Shown one piece after another: positions 33,686 to 43,777 of a DNA stretch of 64,000 nucleotides. How positions within the stretch are numbered: position 1 is the stretch's first letter; the number at the start of each line of letters is the position of its first letter. The notes beneath the pieces were generated by a model. That model had not been told where the DNA came from. It saw nothing but the letters and a program-made list of their open reading frames with translations, and did no database searches. The stretch is from positions 124,001 through 188,000 of the forward strand of contig NZ_JPQU01000045.1 of NCBI RefSeq assembly GCF_000737245.1, read 5' to 3'. The stretch comes from Pseudomonas syringae (GTDB lineage Bacteria > Pseudomonadota > Gammaproteobacteria > Pseudomonadales > Pseudomonadaceae). A program made the translations under genes and the position numbers.

Positions 33686-33700
33686 TTGTTGGAATTACAA
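33686..33700. promoter_or_regulatory. HexR-type operator, gap side
   Basis: TTGT-TGGAATT-ACAA fits the Pseudomonas HexR consensus TTGT-N7/8-ACAA. It lies 23-37 bp upstream of the gap start. HexR repression is relieved by KDPG, the Edd product. Confidence 0.75.
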
Positions 33701-33747
33701 GATTATTCGCATAGAAATAGAAAACAAGCCTTTTTAGTGGCAATATT

Positions 33748-33762
33748 TTGTTTTATCTACAA
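33748..33762. promoter_or_regulatory. HexR-type operator, edd side
   Basis: TTGT-TTTATCT-ACAA fits the same consensus with 7-bp spacing. It lies about 120 bp upstream of the edd start, leaving room for a promoter between. Two sites 62 bp apart suggest one operator for each divergent promoter. Confidence 0.75.
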
Positions 33763-33883
33763 CGAGAAGCCTGTAAGGCCAAAACAGTTGATCGAGATCA
33801 AGCTTTTACAGACAAGGCATTTGCCTCGATATCTGACGCGGTCTTAAACGGGTGACCACATACGCTAGCCTGGAGTTCAGCAC

Positions 33884-35710
33884 ATGCATCCCCGCATTCT
33901 TGAGGTAACCGAACGGCTGATAGCCCGTAGTCGCGAAACGCGTGAGCGCTATCTTCAACTGATTCGAGGCGCCGCGAGCGACGGCCCGATGCGTGGCAAA
34001 TTACAATGCGCCAATTTTGCCCATGGCGTTGCCGCTTGTGGTCCGGAAGACAAAAACAGCCTGCGGATGATGAACGCCGCCAACGTGGCAATCATTTCCT
34101 CCTACAACGACATGCTCTCGGCGCATCAGCCCTACGAGCATTTCCCTAATCAGATCAAACAGGCTTTACGTGACATTGGTTCGGTCGGTCAGTTTGCTGG
34201 CGGTGTGCCCGCCATGTGTGACGGCGTGACCCAGGGTGAACCGGGCATGGAGCTTGGCATTGCCAGCCGCGAAATCATCGCCATGTCCACGGCCATTGCC
34301 TTGTCCCACAATATGTTCGATGCCGCGCTGATGCTGGGGATCTGCGACAAGATCGTGCCGGGCCTGATGATGGGCTCACTGCGTTTCGGTCATCTGCCGA
34401 CGATCTTCATCCCTGGTGGGCCGATGGTGTCAGGCATTTCCAACAAGGAAAAAGCCGACGTACGGCAGCGTTACGCTGAGGGCAAGGCAACCCGCGAAGA
34501 GTTGCTGGACTCGGAAATGAAGTCCTACCACGGCCCGGGTACCTGCACGTTCTACGGCACCGCCAATACGAACCAGTTGCTGATGGAAGTCATGGGTTTG
34601 CATTTGCCCGGCTCTTCGTTCATCAACCCCTACACCCCACTGCGCGATGCGCTGACTGTCGAGGCGGCGCACCAAGTCACGCGCATGACCAAGCAGAGCG
34701 GCAACTTCATGCCCATCGGCGAGATCGTCGACGAGCGGGCGCTGGTCAATTCCATCGTTGCGCTGCATGCCACCGGTGGTTCCACCAACCACACGTTGCA
34801 CATGCCGGCCATCGCCCAGGCTGCCGGCATTCAACTGACCTGGCAGGACATGGCCGACCTTTCCGAAGTCGTGCCGACCCTGACCCACGTCTACCCGAAT
34901 GGCAAAGCCGACATCAACCATTTCCAGGCTGCGGGGGGCATGTCGTTCCTGATCCGTGAGTTGCTGGAAGCCGGTTATCTCCATGAAGACGTCAACACCG
35001 TGATGGGCCGTGGCCTGAGCCGTTACACCAAGGAACCCTTCCTCGAAGACGGCAAGCTGGTGTGGCGCGAAGGACCGGTCGAAAGCCTGGATGAAAATAT
35101 TTTGCGCCCGGTGGCCAACCCGTTCTCCCTGGAAGGCGGTCTGCGGGTCATGGAAGGCAACCTCGGCCGTGGCGTGATGAAAGTCTCGGCCGTGGCCGTT
35201 GAACATCAGGTAGTGCAGGCCCCGGCCAAGGTCTTCCATGATCAGCAGGATCTGGCCGACGCCTTCAAGGCCGGTGAACTGGAGTGCGATTTTGTGGCGG
35301 TGATGCGCTTCCAGGGGCCGCGCTCCAATGGCATGCCCGAACTACACAAAATGACACCATTTCTCGGGGTCCTTCAGGATCGTGGATTCAAGGTCGCGCT
35401 GGTGACCGACGGGCGGATGTCAGGCGCGTCGGGCAAGATCCCGGCGGCAATTCACGTTTGCCCGGAAGCTTTCGATGGTGGCCCTTTGGCTCTTGTGCGG
35501 GATGGAGACATCATTCGCGTCGATGGAGTAAAAGGAACGTTGCAAGTTCTCGTCGAACCGGCAGAATTGGCCGCCAGAGAACCTGCAATCGGACATTTGG
35601 ACAACGGCGTTGGCTGTGGTCGCGAACTGTTCGGTTTCATGCGCATGGCCTTCAGCTCCGCCGAGCAGGGCGCCAGCGCCTTTACCTCGAATCTGGAGAC
35701 GCTCAAGTGA
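33884..35710 (+). CDS. edd: 6-Phosphogluconate dehydratase
   Basis: Dehydrates 6-phosphogluconate to 2-keto-3-deoxy-6-phosphogluconate, the first committed step of the Entner-Doudoroff pathway. The 608-residue length is exactly typical. IlvD/Edd family motifs include SSYNDMLSAHQPYEHFP, GVPAMCDGVTQGEPGMELG and LGICDKIVPGL (Fe-S cysteines), GTCTFYGTANTNQLLMEVMG and TDGRMSGASGKIPAAIHVCPEA. The start follows CTGGAG. The stop overlaps the glk start (GTGA), so edd and glk form one operon. Confidence 0.97.
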   Translation: MHPRILEVTERLIARSRETRERYLQLIRGAASDGPMRGKLQCANFAHGVAACGPEDKNSLRMMNAANVAIISSYNDMLSAHQPYEHFPNQIKQALRDIGSVGQFAGGVPAMCDGVTQGEPGMELGIASREIIAMSTAIALSHNMFDAALMLGICDKIVPGLMMGSLRFGHLPTIFIPGGPMVSGISNKEKADVRQRYAEGKATREELLDSEMKSYHGPGTCTFYGTANTNQLLMEVMGLHLPGSSFINPYTPLRDALTVEAAHQVTRMTKQSGNFMPIGEIVDERALVNSIVALHATGGSTNHTLHMPAIAQAAGIQLTWQDMADLSEVVPTLTHVYPNGKADINHFQAAGGMSFLIRELLEAGYLHEDVNTVMGRGLSRYTKEPFLEDGKLVWREGPVESLDENILRPVANPFSLEGGLRVMEGNLGRGVMKVSAVAVEHQVVQAPAKVFHDQQDLADAFKAGELECDFVAVMRFQGPRSNGMPELHKMTPFLGVLQDRGFKVALVTDGRMSGASGKIPAAIHVCPEAFDGGPLALVRDGDIIRVDGVKGTLQVLVEPAELAAREPAIGHLDNGVGCGRELFGFMRMAFSSAEQGASAFTSNLETLK

Positions 35711-36684
35711 AGTTGGCCCTGGTCGGTGATATTGGCGGTACCAATGCACGGTTTGCCATTTGGGAAGATGACAAGCTGCATTCGATCCGGGTATTCCCGA
35801 CCATCGATTACGTCAGCCCCGAGAAAGCTGTCGAGGTCTACATGCAAGACCTCGAATTGCAACGTGGCGATATCGGCCTGGTGTGTCTGGCGGTGGCTGG
35901 CCCTGTGGACGGCGATGAATTTCATTTCACCAACAGCAACTGGCGGCTGAGCAAGTCGGCGTTCTGCGCCAATCTGAAAGTCGACGAGCTGCTGCTGATC
36001 AATGATTTCAGCGCCATGGCTTTGGGCATGACACGTCTGGGCGACGACGAGTACCTGACCATCTGCCACGGAATCGGCGAAGCAGATCGACCACGTGTGG
36101 TAATCGGCCCCGGGACCGGGCTGGGCGTGGGCACCTTGCTCAGTGTCGGCGTCAATCACTGGATGGCCTTGCCCGGCGAAGGCGGCCATGTGGACTTGCC
36201 CATCGGCAACGCCCGGGAAGCCATGTTGTGGATGCGCATGATGGCCGACCTTGAACATGTCAGCGCCGAAACCGTGCTCAGTGGCGCGGGCTTGTTGCGG
36301 CTGTATCAGGTCAGCTGCGCACTGGATGATGTCGAGCCGGTGCACAAGTCTCCGGCGGCCATTACCTCGGCAGCCGAGGCCGGTGAGCCGGTGGCGGCAG
36401 CGGTGCTGGAGCAGTTTTGTGTGTTTCTCGGGCGAGTGGCGGGCAACAACGTTCTCACCGTCGGTGGGCGTGGCGGTGTATACATCGTCGGCGGCGTAGT
36501 ACCACGGTTTATCGATTTCTTCATGAACAGCGGTTTCAAGCGTGCCTTCGCCGAGAAAGGCGTGATGAGTGATTATTTCAAAGGCATTCCGGTCTGGGTG
36601 GTGACGGCCGAATATCCAGGGCTGATTGGTGCCGGTGTGGCGTTGCAGCAGGTGTTTGGTGAAGAGCGGGCGATAGAAATCTAG
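35707..36684 (+). CDS. glk: Glucokinase
   Basis: Phosphorylates cytoplasmic glucose to glucose 6-phosphate with ATP. The 325-residue protein starts at a GTG that overlaps the edd stop and gives MKLALVGDIGGTNARFAIW, the ATP phosphate-binding segment; further family motifs are LLINDFSAMALG, VIGPGTGLGVGTL, PGEGGHVDLP and GGVYIVGGVVPRF. Longer frames starting inside edd are not used. An inverted repeat 6 bp after the stop separates it from the gltR gene. Confidence 0.96.
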   Translation: MKLALVGDIGGTNARFAIWEDDKLHSIRVFPTIDYVSPEKAVEVYMQDLELQRGDIGLVCLAVAGPVDGDEFHFTNSNWRLSKSAFCANLKVDELLLINDFSAMALGMTRLGDDEYLTICHGIGEADRPRVVIGPGTGLGVGTLLSVGVNHWMALPGEGGHVDLPIGNAREAMLWMRMMADLEHVSAETVLSGAGLLRLYQVSCALDDVEPVHKSPAAITSAAEAGEPVAAAVLEQFCVFLGRVAGNNVLTVGGRGGVYIVGGVVPRFIDFFMNSGFKRAFAEKGVMSDYFKGIPVWVVTAEYPGLIGAGVALQQVFGEERAIEI

Positions 36685-36690
36685 GTTTTT

Positions 36691-36776
36691 GTAGGAGCGC
36701 GCTTGCCCGCGATTGCGTCAGGCCAGACCCAACATTTTTCGACTTGAATACCTATCGCGGGCAAGCGCGCTCCTAC
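36691..36776. repeat. Intergenic inverted repeat (GTAGGAGCGCGCTTG family)
   Basis: Arms GTAGGAGCGCGCTTGCCCGC and complement; between glk and gltR. Sister copy at 18711-18799. Confidence 0.88.
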
Positions 36777-36840
36777 AGGTCAGACTGACGGTCAAGTTTC
36801 ATCTCTAACAATAACGATTCATGCGACAAGGACGATTCAA

Positions 36841-37578
36841 GTGAGCACAGTCAGTAAGTCGATCCTGCTGGTCGATGATGACCAGGAGATCCGTGAGTTG
36901 CTGCAGACCTACCTGAGCCGCTCTGGTTTTCAGGTACGCACTGTTGGCGATGGCGCTGAATTCCGTCAGGCCTTCAACGAAGAGCCCAGCGATCTGCTTA
37001 TCCTCGATGTGATGCTGCCCGACGAAGATGGCTTCAGCCTGTGCCGTTATGTCCGCCAGCATGTTCGCTACCCCCATGTGCCCATCATCATGCTCACCGC
37101 CAGCTCCGACGAAGCCGACCGGGTCATCGGGCTGGAGCTGGGTGCGGACGATTATCTCGGCAAACCCTTCAGCCCTCGCGAATTGCTGGCGCGGATCAAG
37201 GCCTTGCTCAGGCGTGCGCAGTTTGGCCAGGAGCGCAGCGGCGGTGACGTGTTGACCTTCGATGAGTGGCGGCTGGACATGGTCAGTCACCGGCTGTTCC
37301 ACCGCGATGGTGAAGAAGTGATTCTGTCGGGTGCCGACTTTGCGTTACTCAAGCTGTTCCTCGACAACCCACAGCAGATTCTCGATCGCGACACCATCGG
37401 CAATGCCACCCGGGGTCGGGAGCTGATGCCTCTGGAGCGCATCGTCGACATGGCGGTCAGTCGTCTGCGTCAGCGTTTGCGCGATACCGGCAAATCTCCG
37501 CGCCTGATCCGTACGGTGCGCGGCAGCGGTTACCTGCTTGCCGCGAATGTCATTTCCCAAGTCAGCAACGGTTACTGA
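36841..37578 (+). CDS. gltR: Response regulator GltR (glucose uptake)
   Basis: A 245-residue OmpR-type regulator: receiver domain with VDDD acidic pocket, phospho-acceptor Asp56 in LLILDVMLPDEDG and Lys in GKPF, then a winged helix ending IRTVRGSGYLLAANV. In P. aeruginosa GltR with its kinase GtrS controls the glucose porin and ABC importer. Starts at GTG 36841, preceded by AAGGACG. It lies directly before gtrS and upstream of the gts genes it is expected to control. Confidence 0.93.
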   Translation: MSTVSKSILLVDDDQEIRELLQTYLSRSGFQVRTVGDGAEFRQAFNEEPSDLLILDVMLPDEDGFSLCRYVRQHVRYPHVPIIMLTASSDEADRVIGLELGADDYLGKPFSPRELLARIKALLRRAQFGQERSGGDVLTFDEWRLDMVSHRLFHRDGEEVILSGADFALLKLFLDNPQQILDRDTIGNATRGRELMPLERIVDMAVSRLRQRLRDTGKSPRLIRTVRGSGYLLAANVISQVSNGY

Positions 37579-37581
37579 GGC

Positions 37582-39045
37582 GTGAACGCCGAAACAGAGA
37601 AACGCCGTCTGCCGCTGCCTCGCTCGCTACTTGGTCGGATGTTGCTGTTGACGTTGCTGGCCGTTTTCCTTGCTCAGGCGCTGTCCAGTGTCATCTGGCT
37701 GTCTCAGCTACGCGCCACGCAGATGGAAGGGCTGATCACCAGTGCTCGCAGCCTGGCTTACTCGATGGCGGCGAGCGTCAGTTACTTTCGCTCGCTGCCG
37801 TTGGCCTATCGGCCGCTGGTGCTGGATCAACTGCGCAGCATGGGCGGGACGCGCTTTGTAGTGTCGCTCAATGACCGTCCGCTGGACATGCAGGTTCTGG
37901 ACGCTACGCCGCGCAAGCAAGCCGTGCTGACTGTGGTTGATCAAGTACTGCGTCAGCATCTGGGCACTGATCCGGCCATTGCCGTGTGGTTTGTCCGCCC
38001 CGAAGATTTGCGTATCTTCAACAGCGGCTTGAAGCTCGACGAACTGCCGCGTTCATGGGCGCATTATGCGTTGAGCCTTGAACCGGTGAACCCGCCGATA
38101 CTGGTGACCCAGATCGAGTTGGCGGCGGGGGAGTGGTTGTACATTGCGTCACTGCTGCCCGAGCCGTACACCACCCTGGAAGAGCAAGAGCTGCCTTTGC
38201 AACAGGTCTGGTTCATCCTCCTCACCAGCGGTTTTCTGTTGCTGTTCATCGGGCTGCTGGTGCACTGGCAAAGTCGTCCGCTCAAGCGTCTGGCAAAGGC
38301 CGCGCGGGACATGTCACTGGGCGCCGACATCGAGCCGGATGTCGAGGGCGGTGCCAGCGAAGTGGTGGAAGTCAGCCGGGCGTTCAGCGCCATGCGCACC
38401 CGCATCAGCCGCTACCTGACCGAGCGTGGTCAGTTGTTCAGTGCCATCTCTCATGATCTGCGAACGCCGATTACCCGTCTGCGGCTGCGGGTCGAACTGC
38501 TCGAAGACGAAGCCCTGCAAGCCAAGTTCAGCCGTGATCTCGACGAGCTGGAGTTGCTGGTCAAAGGCGCACTGCAATGCGTGAAAGACACGGACATTCA
38601 CGAGAACATCGAGCCTGTGGACCTCAATCAGGTGCTGGACTGCCTGGTGGAGCCCTATCTGCTGCCTGCGGGTAACGGCAACGCTACGCAAGAAGGTAAG
38701 GCCGTTGCGCCCTATCAGGGCAAGCCGCTGGCCCTCAAGCGTTGCATCGGTAATCTGATCGACAACGCCCTCAAATACGGCACCAAAGCTCACCTCAAAA
38801 TCGAGGATAACGCCCAGGCCTTTGTCCTGCATGTGGATGACGAAGGGCCGGGCGTGCCGGAGCAACGTCTGGAACGGGTATTCGAACCGCACTTCCGGCT
38901 GGCGGGCAATCAACAGCAAGGCTACGGACTCGGGCTGGGCATCGCCCGCAACATCGCCCACAGCCATGGGGGCGAAGTCAGTTTGCAGAACCTGCGTGGC
39001 GGTGGATTGCGGGTGACGTTGTTTTTGCCGCGTACCACCGAGTGA
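37582..39045 (+). CDS. gtrS: Sensor histidine kinase GtrS
   Basis: A 487-residue inner-membrane kinase starting at GTG, 3 bp after gltR. Two TM helices (about 20-40 and 208-230) enclose a periplasmic domain of about 165 residues; then HAMP (RPLKRLAKAARDMSLG), dimerisation/phospho-acceptor His291 in FSAISHDLRTPITRLR, and the ATPase part with NLIDNALKYG, DDEGPGVP and YGLGLGIARNIAHSHGG. In P. aeruginosa GtrS senses 2-ketogluconate and 6-phosphogluconate. Partner of GltR. Confidence 0.93.
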   Translation: MNAETEKRRLPLPRSLLGRMLLLTLLAVFLAQALSSVIWLSQLRATQMEGLITSARSLAYSMAASVSYFRSLPLAYRPLVLDQLRSMGGTRFVVSLNDRPLDMQVLDATPRKQAVLTVVDQVLRQHLGTDPAIAVWFVRPEDLRIFNSGLKLDELPRSWAHYALSLEPVNPPILVTQIELAAGEWLYIASLLPEPYTTLEEQELPLQQVWFILLTSGFLLLFIGLLVHWQSRPLKRLAKAARDMSLGADIEPDVEGGASEVVEVSRAFSAMRTRISRYLTERGQLFSAISHDLRTPITRLRLRVELLEDEALQAKFSRDLDELELLVKGALQCVKDTDIHENIEPVDLNQVLDCLVEPYLLPAGNGNATQEGKAVAPYQGKPLALKRCIGNLIDNALKYGTKAHLKIEDNAQAFVLHVDDEGPGVPEQRLERVFEPHFRLAGNQQQGYGLGLGIARNIAHSHGGEVSLQNLRGGGLRVTLFLPRTTE

Positions 39046-39059
39046 TCTGGAGTGATCTT

Positions 39060-39148
39060 GTGGGAGCGAGCTTGCTCGCGAAGGCAATATTCTGATCACG
39101 AAAATTTCTCGGATTTACCGGCCTCTTCGCGAGCAAGCTCGCTCCCAC
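39060..39148. repeat. Intergenic inverted repeat (GTGGGAGCGAGCTTG family)
   Basis: Arms GTGGGAGCGAGCTTGCTCGC and complement; between gtrS and gtsA, 14 bp after the gtrS stop, so it may end the two-component transcript. Confidence 0.88.
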
Positions 39149-39276
39149 AAAAAAGGAGATTTGTGCTGGGTTTCCCAATGTAACCATCCTGTGACCATTG
39201 CGCGTCCCTTCGTTACTGTACTTTCAAAACCCTTGGTTAGACTCCATGCAGCGCAAGCACAGACTTGCTCATGCAT

Positions 39277-39287
39277 AACAACAAGAA
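39277..39287 (+). promoter_or_regulatory. Crc/Hfq-type CA motif at the gtsA ribosome site
   Basis: AACAACAAGAA immediately before the AAAGG ribosome site fits the AAnAAnAA motif bound by Hfq with Crc in pseudomonads, which blocks translation when better carbon sources are present. Confidence 0.65.
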
Positions 39288-39298
39288 AGGTTAAATCG

Positions 39299-40594
39299 AT
39301 GAATTCAATCTCCCGCCTCGCAGCTGTCATCTCTCTCGCCTCGTTGTTCCCTCTGAGCGCTCTTGCCGCCGATTCGAAAGGCACCGTCGAAGTTGTCCAC
39401 TGGTGGACCTCCGGTGGCGAAAAAGCTGCTGTGGATGTGCTCAAGGCGCAGGTAGAGAAAGACGGTTTCACCTGGAAAGATGGCGCTGTGGCAGGGGGTG
39501 GCGGTTCCACGGCCATGACCGTGCTCAAGAGCCGCGCCGTCTCCGGCAATCCGCCAGGCGTCGCGCAGATCAAAGGCCCGGATATTCAGGAATGGGCTTC
39601 CACCGGTCTGCTCGATACTGACGTCCTCAAGGACGTGGCCAAGCAGGAGAAGTGGGACAGCCTGCTGGACAAAAAAGTCTCTGACACTGTGAAGTACGAT
39701 GGTGATTACGTCGCCGTTCCGGTGAACATTCACCGGGTCAACTGGCTGTGGATCAATCCGGAAGTCTTCAAGAAAGCCGGCATCGACAAGGCACCTACCA
39801 CCCTCGAAGAATTCTACGCCGCCGGCGACAAGCTCAAGGCCAAAGGCTTCATCGCTCTGGCCCACGGCGGTCAGCCATGGCAGGACAGCACTGTTTTCGA
39901 AGCCGTGCTGCTGTCAGTCATGGGCGCTGATGGCTACAAAAAAGCCTTCGTAGATCTGGACGAAAAAGCCCTCACCGGCCCGCAAATGGTCAAGGCATTC
40001 ACCGAATTCAAGAAAGTCGCCACTTATATGGATCCCAACCGCACCGGTCGTGACTGGAACGTCGCGGCTGCGGACGTGATCAACGGCAAGGCCGGTATGC
40101 AGATCATGGGCGACTGGGCGAAAAGCGAATGGACTGCGGCCAAGAAAGTAGCTGGCAAGGATTATCAGTGCGTGGCATTCCCGGGCACCGAGAAGGCCTT
40201 CACCTACAACATCGACTCCATGGCAGTGTTCAAGCAGAACGGCGAAGGTGCCGAAGGCACACGTGCCGCTCAACAAGACATCGCCAAAGTCGCCCTGGGT
40301 GAAGAATTCCAGAAAGTCTTCAGCATCAACAAAGGCTCGATTCCTGTTCGCAACGACATGTTGAACAACATGGAAAAGAACGGTTTCGATTCCTGCGCCC
40401 AGACCGCAGCCAAGGACTTCCTGGCTGACTCGAAAACCGATGGTTTGCAGCCGAGCATGGCGCACAACATGGCGACCACCCTTGCTGTACAGGGTGCGAT
40501 CTTCGATGTGGTGACAAACTTCATGAACGATCCGAAGGCCGATCCGGCCAAGGCGCCTGCCCAGTTGGCGTCGGCGATCAAGTCGGCCAAGTAA
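39299..40594 (+). CDS. gtsA: Glucose/mannose ABC importer, periplasmic binding protein
   Basis: A 431-residue family 1 solute-binding protein with signal peptide MNSISRLAAVISLASLFPLSALA. The mature protein opens with GTVEVVHWWTSGGEKAAVDVL and contains VPVNIHRVNWLWINPEVFKKAGI, as in sugar-binding proteins of Pseudomonas GtsA type. It delivers glucose to GtsBCD. Of the available starts, ATG 39299 follows AGAAAGG and begins the signal peptide; a start at 39161 would precede the signal peptide with 46 residues. First gene of gtsABCD-oprB. Confidence 0.95.
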   Translation: MNSISRLAAVISLASLFPLSALAADSKGTVEVVHWWTSGGEKAAVDVLKAQVEKDGFTWKDGAVAGGGGSTAMTVLKSRAVSGNPPGVAQIKGPDIQEWASTGLLDTDVLKDVAKQEKWDSLLDKKVSDTVKYDGDYVAVPVNIHRVNWLWINPEVFKKAGIDKAPTTLEEFYAAGDKLKAKGFIALAHGGQPWQDSTVFEAVLLSVMGADGYKKAFVDLDEKALTGPQMVKAFTEFKKVATYMDPNRTGRDWNVAAADVINGKAGMQIMGDWAKSEWTAAKKVAGKDYQCVAFPGTEKAFTYNIDSMAVFKQNGEGAEGTRAAQQDIAKVALGEEFQKVFSINKGSIPVRNDMLNNMEKNGFDSCAQTAAKDFLADSKTDGLQPSMAHNMATTLAVQGAIFDVVTNFMNDPKADPAKAPAQLASAIKSAK

Positions 40595-40723
40595 AAGTCT
40601 GTAAGCGCCCCGCCGCTGGATGACCAGCGGCCAACCCCAGCTGCAGTTCGTGCTGATGACACCGAAGTCTGGTGTCAGGCACGTTCGCGAACGGGAAATG
40701 ATGTTTTCAACGTGGATTATTCG

Positions 40724-41632
40724 ATGAGCTCTGTCGCTGTCCTCAGCAAAGCCTCGCCATTCGATGCGCTACAACGCTGGCTGCCCAAGTTGGTGCTGGC
40801 GCCGAGCATGTTCATTGTGCTGGTCGGTTTTTATGGCTACATCCTGTGGACGTTCGTCCTGTCGTTCACCACTTCCACTTTCCTGCCCAGTTATAAATGG
40901 GCCGGTTTGGCGCAATACGTTCGGTTGTACGAAAGCGACCGCTGGTGGGTGGCGAGCAAGAACCTGATCGTGTTCGGCGGAATGTTCATCGCCATCAGTC
41001 TGGCAATTGGTGTGGTGCTGGCGGTGTTCCTCGATCAGCGAATTCGCCGTGAAGGGTTCATTCGCACGATTTACCTGTACCCGATGGCGCTGTCGATGAT
41101 TGTCACCGGTACTGCGTGGAAATGGCTGCTCAACCCCGGCCTTGGCCTGGACAAAATGCTTCGCGACTGGGGTTGGGAAGGCTTCCGTCTGGACTGGCTG
41201 GTTGACCCGGATCGTGTGGTGTACTGCCTGGTCATCGCTGCCGTCTGGCAATCCTCGGGTTTCATCATGGCGATGTTTCTCGCCGGCTTGCGTGGGGTTG
41301 ATCAGTCGATCATTCGTGCTGCTCAGATCGATGGCGCCAGCATGCCGAAGATCTACTGGAAGGTGGTGCTGCCAAGCCTGCGTCCGGTGTTCTTCAGCTC
41401 CGTGATGATCCTTGCCCATATCGCGATCAAGAGCTTCGATCTGGTGGCGGCCATGACTGCCGGTGGGCCGGGCTACTCCTCGGACTTGCCCGCGATGTTC
41501 ATGTATTCGTTCACCTTCAGCCGTGGCCAGATGGGCATGGGTTCGGCCAGTGCGATTCTGATGCTCGGGGCCATTCTGGCGATTCTGGTGCCGTACCTGT
41601 ATTCCGAGCTGAGGACCAAGCGTAATGACTAG
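40724..41632 (+). CDS. gtsB: Glucose ABC importer permease GtsB
   Basis: A 302-residue permease with six TM helices and the EAA loop AAQIDGASMPKIYWKVVLPSL that contacts the ATPase. It follows gtsA by 130 bp and overlaps gtsC by 8 bp. The ATG at 40724 (MSSVAVLSKASPFDALQRWLPK) is chosen as the family N-terminus; a GTG at 40712 would add four residues, and neither has a strong ribosome site. Confidence 0.94.
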   Translation: MSSVAVLSKASPFDALQRWLPKLVLAPSMFIVLVGFYGYILWTFVLSFTTSTFLPSYKWAGLAQYVRLYESDRWWVASKNLIVFGGMFIAISLAIGVVLAVFLDQRIRREGFIRTIYLYPMALSMIVTGTAWKWLLNPGLGLDKMLRDWGWEGFRLDWLVDPDRVVYCLVIAAVWQSSGFIMAMFLAGLRGVDQSIIRAAQIDGASMPKIYWKVVLPSLRPVFFSSVMILAHIAIKSFDLVAAMTAGGPGYSSDLPAMFMYSFTFSRGQMGMGSASAILMLGAILAILVPYLYSELRTKRND

Positions 41633-42470
41633 TGCTGTCGATAAACCGGCCATCAGCCTGAGCCGTATCGCCATTCATGCGGTGCTGATTCTGGCGTGCC
41701 TGCTGTATCTGGTGCCACTGGTGGTGATGCTGCTCACCAGCTTCAAAAGCCCGGAAGACATCGGTACTGGCAACCTGCTCAGTTGGCCCACCGTGGTCAC
41801 CGCCATTGGTTGGGTCAAGGCCTGGGCGACGCTGGACGGTTACTTCTGGAACTCCATCAAGATCACCGTGCCTGCGGTGATCATTTCCACAGCTATCGGT
41901 GCACTCAACGGTTACGTACTGTCGATGTGGCGTTTTCGAGGTTCGCAACTGTTCTTCGGGCTGCTGCTGTTCGGCTGCTTCCTGCCGTTCCAGACCGTGT
42001 TGCTACCAGCGTCTTTCACCCTCGGCAAAATGGGCCTGGCCAGCACTACCACCGGGCTGGTGTTTGTCCACGTGGTCTACGGGCTGGCGTTCACTACGCT
42101 GTTCTTCCGCAACTACTACGTGAGCATCCCTGATGCTCTGGTCAAGGCTGCACGGCTTGATGGCGCGGGCTTCTTCACTATCTTCGGCAAGATCATTCTG
42201 CCGATGTCGACCCCGATCATCATGGTTTGCCTGATCTGGCAGTTCACCCAGATCTGGAACGATTTTCTGTTCGGCGTGGTGTTCTCCAGTGGCGATTCAC
42301 AGCCCATCACCGTGGCGCTGAATAACCTGGTCAACACCAGCACCGGGGTCAAGGAATACAACGTTGATATGGCAGCGGCGATGATCGCCGGGTTGCCGAC
42401 ACTGCTGGTGTACATCGTTGCCGGCAAGTATTTCGTGCGCGGGCTCACGGCCGGCGCCGTCAAGGGGTAA
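41625..42470 (+). CDS. gtsC: Glucose ABC importer permease GtsC
   Basis: A 281-residue permease of the MalG type with six TM helices; EAA loop VKAARLDGAGFFTIFGKIILPM. It ends with the LVYIVAGKYFVRGLTAGAVKG tail common to sugar permeases. Overlaps gtsB by 8 bp and is 2 bp from gtsD. Confidence 0.95.
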   Translation: MTSAVDKPAISLSRIAIHAVLILACLLYLVPLVVMLLTSFKSPEDIGTGNLLSWPTVVTAIGWVKAWATLDGYFWNSIKITVPAVIISTAIGALNGYVLSMWRFRGSQLFFGLLLFGCFLPFQTVLLPASFTLGKMGLASTTTGLVFVHVVYGLAFTTLFFRNYYVSIPDALVKAARLDGAGFFTIFGKIILPMSTPIIMVCLIWQFTQIWNDFLFGVVFSSGDSQPITVALNNLVNTSTGVKEYNVDMAAAMIAGLPTLLVYIVAGKYFVRGLTAGAVKG

Positions 42471-42472
42471 AC

Positions 42473-43660
<1,188 letters not shown>

Positions 43661-43750
43661 CCCAAGCACAGCCGTCTGAGCGATGAGTCCCTGAAAAGGA
43701 TGCTTGGCCAGCGAATACGAAGTAGTCGATGTAAATGCCGTTAAAAAGCT

Positions 43751-43763
43751 AATAACAATAAAA
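43751..43763 (+). promoter_or_regulatory. Crc/Hfq-type CA motif upstream of oprB
   Basis: AATAACAATAAAA fits AAnAAnAA and lies about 15-27 nt before the oprB ATG, next to ACGAGG. It suggests post-transcriptional catabolite repression like that proposed for gtsA. Confidence 0.62.
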
Positions 43764-43777
43764 CGAGGATTTAAGGG

